A stretch of DNA of 64,000 nt from Medicago truncatula (Eukaryota > Streptophyta > Magnoliopsida > Fabales > Fabaceae), in contig NC_053044.1 of the NCBI RefSeq assembly GCF_003473485.1, positions 35,964,091 through 36,028,090 on the forward strand. Reading direction: 5' to 3'. Position 1 is the first letter of the stretch; every line of letters starts with the position of its first letter. Made by a program: the position numbers and the translations under genes. Of the stretch, positions 58,830-64,000 are shown in pieces. The notes beneath the pieces were generated by a model that was given only the letters and a program-made list of their open reading frames with translations, was not told the origin of the DNA and ran no database searches.

Positions 58830-60245
58830 GACTATTACTTTTTCCACCCTGCTGCCTTCTCGCGTGCCCTGTAAAATTTACTAAAATACCCCTGGTCCGG
58901 ATTACATAATTCGGACCAGATTGTTAAGTGATTTCCGGAAACAGAAATTCGGACCAGATGTTATATGCTTTTCTGTGTCTTTCTTTGATGTCAAGGGTCT
59001 TTGTTGACCGTTATATGAACCCCACACAAGCTGCAATGCTATTGTAGGTTCATATGAACGGTCAACAATGACCATGACACCACCAACACCCCTAAAAAAC
59101 TAAAAACATTTGAAGAAAAGGGAAGAAAAGAGGTGAAGTGAAGAATGAAGGTATTTGTTGAAGATGGAAGCCTATTTATAGCCTAAAACAAGTCCTAGGT
59201 CATTAATACAGTTAATGAAAACGTGTTAGTGGTTGTAACCGTCCAAACCCACATTAATGGCTCTCTTTCAAAAGAACCCAATGCTGAAGTTTTTCGGATT
59301 TTACATTCCGGAAAGCCCTTAACCATACAGGAAGTGCCAACTTTTCCCTCGTTCACCATTATCGCATTAATCCGGAAAACACATGTGCATTTCGGATTTT
59401 ATATTCCGAAAATGCATCAGACATGGCCGATGGTCTGCACCACACGTTTTTGTCGATGATCAAGTAAAAAAAAACGCTTTTTACCTTTTTTTTGACTGCA
59501 TTTATGACCTCCCAACTGTTTTTGACCCACCCCTCCCTATAAATAGCCTTCCAAACACCACCATTTCTCACACCATCCTCTCCCACCCTCTCCTCCTCTT
59601 CTTCCTTCTACAACCATGGTTTTTCATCGTTGACCTTTCATAGATAAGGGCCTCGTTGAAAACTTTCAGGGTTTGTATAAACGGTCAATGAGGATAGAAC
59701 CGCGCTGCAACGAAGTGCGGTTCATCTGAGGGTCATGTGGGTCAGTGTGGTTCTTAGCTTGACTTGTCTAAGTGTAAGTTTGAGCACCCACCCACCTCCC
59801 TTAGGGGCATTGTTTTCTTCTTCCCACCCTCCTCTTCCCTCCTCCTCCGATTTTCTTCCAATAGGCAAACTATTAGCATGTCATATCTCATACCAGTGGT
59901 TAGGCTCTTAGGAGATTAGAATTAGATTTAAGATCTTATAAAATAAGCTTAAAAAGCTTGAAAATTATTGTAATGTATTGTTCATATATTAATAAAATGA
60001 GTTGTTTTTATGTTTGTGTCTTTTTATTTCTGTCTTTTACCTTATTCGCATTTTATTTTTCAAATTGCAAAGCTTAAAATTGTAAAAGTTCTGGAAAAAC
60101 ACTATTTCGGATTTTTAAATCTGGAAACATATGCAAAATTCTAACAATGCAATCCGTAAAACGAAATCCAGATCAAGGATAAAATTGAAAAAAAAATAGG
60201 GCTCGCGAGAAAAGGTACAAGGTGGGAAATACAGTCAAATATTAT
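58830..60245. mobile_element. Palindromic element with diverged inverted ends and two outward TATA boxes
   Basis: The ends are inverted relatives over about 90 bp: 'tattactttttccaccctg' ... 'tctcgcg.gccct' on the left and its diverged complement at 60185-60245. Both halves contain 'ccgga' motifs and 'gaccgtt.atatgaac'-like segments. A TATA box faces left (TATAAATAG, complement of about 59170-59179) and another faces right (CTATAAATAGCCTTCC, about 59538), each followed by a C/T-rich leader. The right half ends near an 'aataaaatg' polyadenylation-like signal at about 59990. No protein longer than a few codons follows either TATA box. The transposon class is unresolved. Confidence 0.5.
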
Positions 60246-60488
60246 TCACTAGCATTGGCAAGTCGGTGATTTTCAAACATGTAGTTGGTACCAATTACCA
60301 TAGTGCCTTAAAATGACAAGACTTATTACATTAGTAAAAAGTACATATATAGTTAGAAACTTAGAATTAGTTACATAGTGAGATAGATTATACTAGACTA
60401 GATGAGAATACAAATATCAAGGTTAATTTATTTCCCCATTTTCCCCTCGTATGAGATCTTAAACTAGTACTAGCAGATAAACTATAAT

Positions 60489-61819
60489 CTAAGCCAAAAG
60501 CCAGAAGTTCTTCTGCCACCTGGTGCTGATAAGGTAGCCATTATTGCCTTGGCTTCTCTTCCTTACTCCTATTGTCAAGCACTCAGCATTGTTGATACAG
60601 TACTCCACAAACTCCTCTGTGCTGCTGCAGCTGCTGCTACTTCCACAGAGACTGTAAACAAACAGTAATGATTAATTACAAACACTGAATTTTAAAAAAT
60701 TCAAAATACCCAAGCAACAAGAGAAATTTTGGAAGTATGAAATCAAAAGGTTGCAAAAATTTTAAAACAAAACAATTGGGGTGATGGAAACTATGATTAA
60801 TTAAAGAGATTAATTCAATTTACTATTGTCAATTAGAGGATTTGAACTCTGTTTACAATTTCAAGCTCTATACACTTAGCTGACATATCATGGACTGTTG
60901 CAAATTGCTTGTGTTTGGATGATAGGACTCTTACCAGCTAAAGAAAGAAGATGGCTTCTTTTGGCCAAGTACCAGGATAGAGACCTCCAATTTCTTTACC
61001 TGGCTCATCACTGTGGCCAGTTTAGGTCCTTGAATTACAAGTGCTTCCACTTCCACCTATGTCAGACCATAACATTATCAGTAACCTTTATCTTTGTTTT
61101 GAGGAGAAGGGGACAAAAAAGTGAGAGATGTTAGTTAAAACTTAAAAGAAAAGCTGAAAATAAAACAAGAGACTAGTCCATGCAGCTCAAAGTTCAGACA
61201 CTATGGCATCTAAAGAATAGAAAAGTAGGAAAATAATTAATGGCAAAAGAAAAATTAGTTGAAAAGAGAAAAGGGGAGTGAGTATCATAATAATTCCTAA
61301 TTACTCCAATTAACTCTCATTGAACAACATTGAAAATTAACATAATTTTTTGAGTAAAGATCTACAAAGCACTATGAAAATTGAAAAAAGAACAAAATCT
61401 AATTGAACTAAAAAACAAAACCAAGTTACCTCTGGCTTGCAATCTTTGCAAAGGGACCCAAGATGGTTAACAAGATAAGTGGAAGAATAAGAGTCAGAAG
61501 CACTTTGAGGAGAAACAATGTAAAGCAAAGTCAACAAATCACCCTTATTAACAACATGAGTAAGTGCCCAAATCATTGCATGCTTAGAATGTGAAGTACC
61601 ATCAACCACAACCATAACTCTCTTTCTCACCATCATTCCACAACTCTCTTCATTTCCATACATGTTAATGTTAAACCCTTCCATTTGACTCAAATTTGTC
61701 TCACAACTCACCCCTAAACTATTGTTGTTGTATGTGTTTTTTCCACTCCACCTATTTGATGTTGATTTCCAAGTCTCCTTTGCACTTAACTGCCTCAAAA
61801 ATGAAGCTGAACTTGGCAT
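60489..61819 (-). CDS. Universal-stress-protein-like (USP/UspA domain) protein
   Basis: Three exons splice in phase to about 224 aa: 61430-61819, 60935-61056 and 60489-60651. The N-terminal ~60 residues are Ser/Asn-rich and variable. The USP fold starts at RKRVMVVVDGTSHSKHAMIW and continues through DLLTLLYIV. The second exon has VEVEALVIQGPKLATVM and LEVSILVLGQKK, the usual beta-alpha core. The ATP-loop region (GQKKPSSFFS ... CGSSS) departs from the G-x2-G-x9-G(S/T) of ATP-binding USPs, as in several plant members, so nucleotide binding is doubtful. The C-terminal part is a Cys-containing tail ending RWQKNFWLLA. The start could also be two codons earlier (MKMPSS, 61825). Family members respond to hypoxia, salt and other stresses; the role of this one is unknown. 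Confidence 0.9.
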
Positions 61820-61825
61820 TTTCAC

Positions 61826-61972
61826 AACTCCTTTTGCCTTATTTATGCAACCACAAATGTAACTATTATTGCTAGTTGAATAGCTGAAAGAGGGAGTGTA
61901 GGGAGCTAGAGTGTAGCAGAGGTTCAGTTTGGCAGATTATTACTTACTATAGATGGGAAAACAGAACTTCTT

Positions 61973-62003
<31 letters not shown>

Positions 62004-62830
62004 ATGTGAGGGGGAAACGTAATAAGTAGGGGTTTTATTTTTTGTGCAGATTAAAGTGTCACGGGAATCTTTGGTCAATTATGTGCATGATGAAAAAAAA
62101 AAACCACTAGATCTTTGTAAAATCTCTTTCATTTATTTAAGATTCTTTTGTACAATTGTAATCTTTATTTGTTTTTGGTTAGATTTTGGTCATTATAATC
62201 TGACTCATAATACAATAATTATAATCTGAAGATAATAATATTAACAATAAAAAATTTGGAGTGTATATTGATAGAAAACAAAAGTTACCCATAACATATG
62301 ATGAGTTAATTACTTCATGTCACATGATGCACATGATGTAGAGGGGTCCATCAATAAAGACTAATGTCATTAGTTAGATCTGTATTTTATTGTTGTATTT
62401 ATGGAGAGAGACTCTACACTTTCATAAGCAAATTCATGCATGGATCTAAAATTCAACGTTTGCTTGCATACATTCTCATGGTTAATCATGATGATGCCTT
62501 TTTATATCGTTAAATGATGTAAGTTTGATGCATCACGATAACAACACGTTTGGATTTAATCGCTTTTTTTTTTTTTTTTATAAAATAATTACTTGTTTTT
62601 AGTTTAAATACGAAAAATTAGTTATTGATGTCCGTTTCTATACTTAATATGTTACAATTATTTGTAGGTGGACATTAAGGCAAGGCAGTTCACTTTAACC
62701 AAATCATCAATCAATGTCTCAAATACAGCTAACGTAAGGGAAACATTGATGTATTTAGAATATGGATGGAGGTGTATAGTACTATTAAGTTGTACTGAAA
62801 TTAATTAAATTATTAATTAGTTAACAACAA
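61826..62830. other. USP-like gene upstream region, no other gene
   Basis: Includes the leader or promoter with a (GA)n tract at 61973-62000, then AT-rich DNA with no credible frame. Confidence 0.45.
61973..62000. repeat. (AG)n microsatellite upstream of the USP-like gene
   Basis: Fourteen AG units; on the minus strand (CT)14 lies about 155 bp before the start codon. CT-rich tracts near starts are common in plant promoters and leaders and can bind BPC/GAGA-type factors; any role here is inference. Confidence 0.9.
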
Positions 62831-62972
62831 AGTCGACCCGTAATTGTAGCTCGGTTGATAGCTATCAAAGATATTATGTGCAATGGTCGAGTTTCGAACT
62901 CAGATTTCTCATTTCTCCACGCATAATCTGCATGAATCTATCTACGAAGTTACTTAAAAAAAAAAAAAAAAA
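62831..62972 (+). mobile_element. tRNA-derived SINE relic with poly(A) tail
   Basis: An A-box-like segment (gtagctcggttgatagc), a B box (gagtttcgaactc) and a 17-base A run are in the order of a plant SINE. It differs from the family at 13602 and 38098. The target duplication is not clear. Confidence 0.6.
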
Positions 62973-63389
62973 GTCTATTTAAAAAATCATTGATGTGGGT
63001 ATGCTAGCTTTATATTTTAGGAAATGTGTCACGCTAGCTTTAACTTCATCATCCTAGTTTTTTGTTGAAGATGGATATGATTTTTAAGTTTTCACCATTT
63101 TAGCAAGCTTCGTTGAGACAGCCTCACCTTCCAAAAATAAAATCAATTTATTGGCTTAGAGATTCGAGCAGATAGACATAAAAATTTCAATAAACATACG
63201 ATAAAAAAAACATTTAAATTTTATCTTAAAGAAAATATATATATAAACATTTAAAAGTATAGTTACTGAAAAAAGTTCAATATTTCTTAGATTTTTCTGT
63301 CAGAGATAAAAAAAAATTGATATAAGGTACCCCGTTAATTAAAAATCCTACTATAAATCGTCATCCTTTGGTGGGTACAAAGTATCTTT

Positions 63390-63478
63390 TTCTGTGATGT
63401 TTTAGATTCGAACTCCAACCTTATATATATATTATGTATTATTCCTAACAAGTGAAGTTAAACTCACGAAAATCGATA
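63390..63478 (-). mobile_element. Diverged tRNA-derived SINE fragment
   Basis: On the minus strand 'cgtgagtttaacttcact', then 'aataatacataatatat', then 'ttggagttcgaatct' parallels the head, spacer and B box of the SINEs at 13602 and 38098. It is degenerate and lacks a clear tail. Confidence 0.45.
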
Positions 63479-64000
63479 GGTATAAAGTATAAACAATGAA
63501 TAATAGTATAACAGCGTATTGAAGGAGAGTATAGTAATATTTCACTGTACCAATTTCTAAAATATTAAAAAAGAACGGTTTCTTTACTTTACTTCTCATT
63601 CACTCGTTTCAGAAGTCAGACACAGGAGTAAAGAATCCGGACCTGCTACTAATTTATGTTGTATTTGAATACAGTAATAATAGTACCTCCTCGTTAAATT
63701 AAATATATAAATATTTCTTTTTGAGCAAATTAAATATATAAATATTAGTTAACTGGATTATGATAATTTGTAAAAATTAACAGTATTCTTAAATCTACTA
63801 TTTTTATTCTGTCTCGTATTATAAGTTTGTTTTGTAATTTTTACATATTAATAAAAATGTTTATATAGAAAAAGGAAAAAATGCAATATACACTTGGTAG
63901 TATTAATTAAAAGTATAATTAAAATAATAATAAATATGTTTAATTTAATAATTTAAAACTAGAGGGGATTTTTCCTTTTGACAAAATGCTAGATGGGAGT
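63479..64000. other. AT-rich end of the window, no gene seen
   Basis: Low-complexity A/T sequence with no open frame of note. Confidence 0.45.

Noticed and set aside
61898..62229. Possible coding start upstream of the USP-like gene
   Set aside because: Frames here are short, and the (AG)n tract and T-rich sequence look like leader or promoter.

Overview
This window is plant nuclear DNA. The genes are split by AT-rich GT-AG introns, intergenic space is long, and miniature inverted-repeat transposable elements (MITEs), tRNA-derived SINEs, a copia LTR retrotransposon and LINE relics are frequent. Two genes encode plastid-targeted proteins, and one encodes a CBL-interacting kinase, a class found mainly in green plants. 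Gene content and repeat style suggest a eudicot, most likely a legume of the Medicago/Trifolium type; that placement is inference. There is nothing prokaryotic, no CRISPR array and no operon.

Layout. 0-2.1 kb: last exon of an NPF (NRT1/PTR) transporter on the + strand. 2.1-10.4 kb: repeat-rich, with a Mutator-type MITE and a complete, very young copia element (4611-10264, minus strand) that has one intact gag-pol frame and two LTRs differing at one base. 10.6-12.8 kb: a CIPK-type kinase on the minus strand whose kinase and NAF parts lie in different frames. 14.1-18.3 kb: uroporphyrinogen decarboxylase (minus, six coding exons) carrying a hAT-type MITE in an intron. 19.2-22.3 kb: a second Mutator-type MITE, a Harbinger/Tourist-like element and a LINE relic. 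22.4-26.3 kb: a plastid HAD-family hydrolase (minus, eleven exons). 30.0-32.9 kb: a WEB-family coiled-coil protein (minus). 35.9-36.5 kb: a small DUF688-like gene (+). 37-46 kb: MITEs, SINEs, a decayed promoter/ORF pair, a long inverted repeat carrying transposase-derived zinc knuckles, and a TRIM relic. 46.0-50.6 kb: a degenerate LINE (minus). 52.1-58.3 kb: a UDP-galactose-transporter-like gene (+, five exons). 58.8-60.2 kb: a palindromic element with two outward-facing TATA boxes. 60.5-61.8 kb: a universal-stress-protein-like gene (minus). 62-64 kb: two SINE relics.

The genes are unrelated housekeeping, transport and signalling genes and do not form a pathway or cluster. I found no convincing new multi-gene system. 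The points most worth a second look are: the young copia element with six copies of a 13-bp palindrome in its presumptive U3 and an unusual primer-binding site; the CIPK frameshift; the HAD protein lacking the motif I aspartate; the TATA-plus-ATA decayed gene near 40 kb; and the two palindromic elements at 42-44 kb and 59-60 kb. Exon limits were derived by hand from splice signals and reading-frame continuity, and were checked by phase arithmetic.
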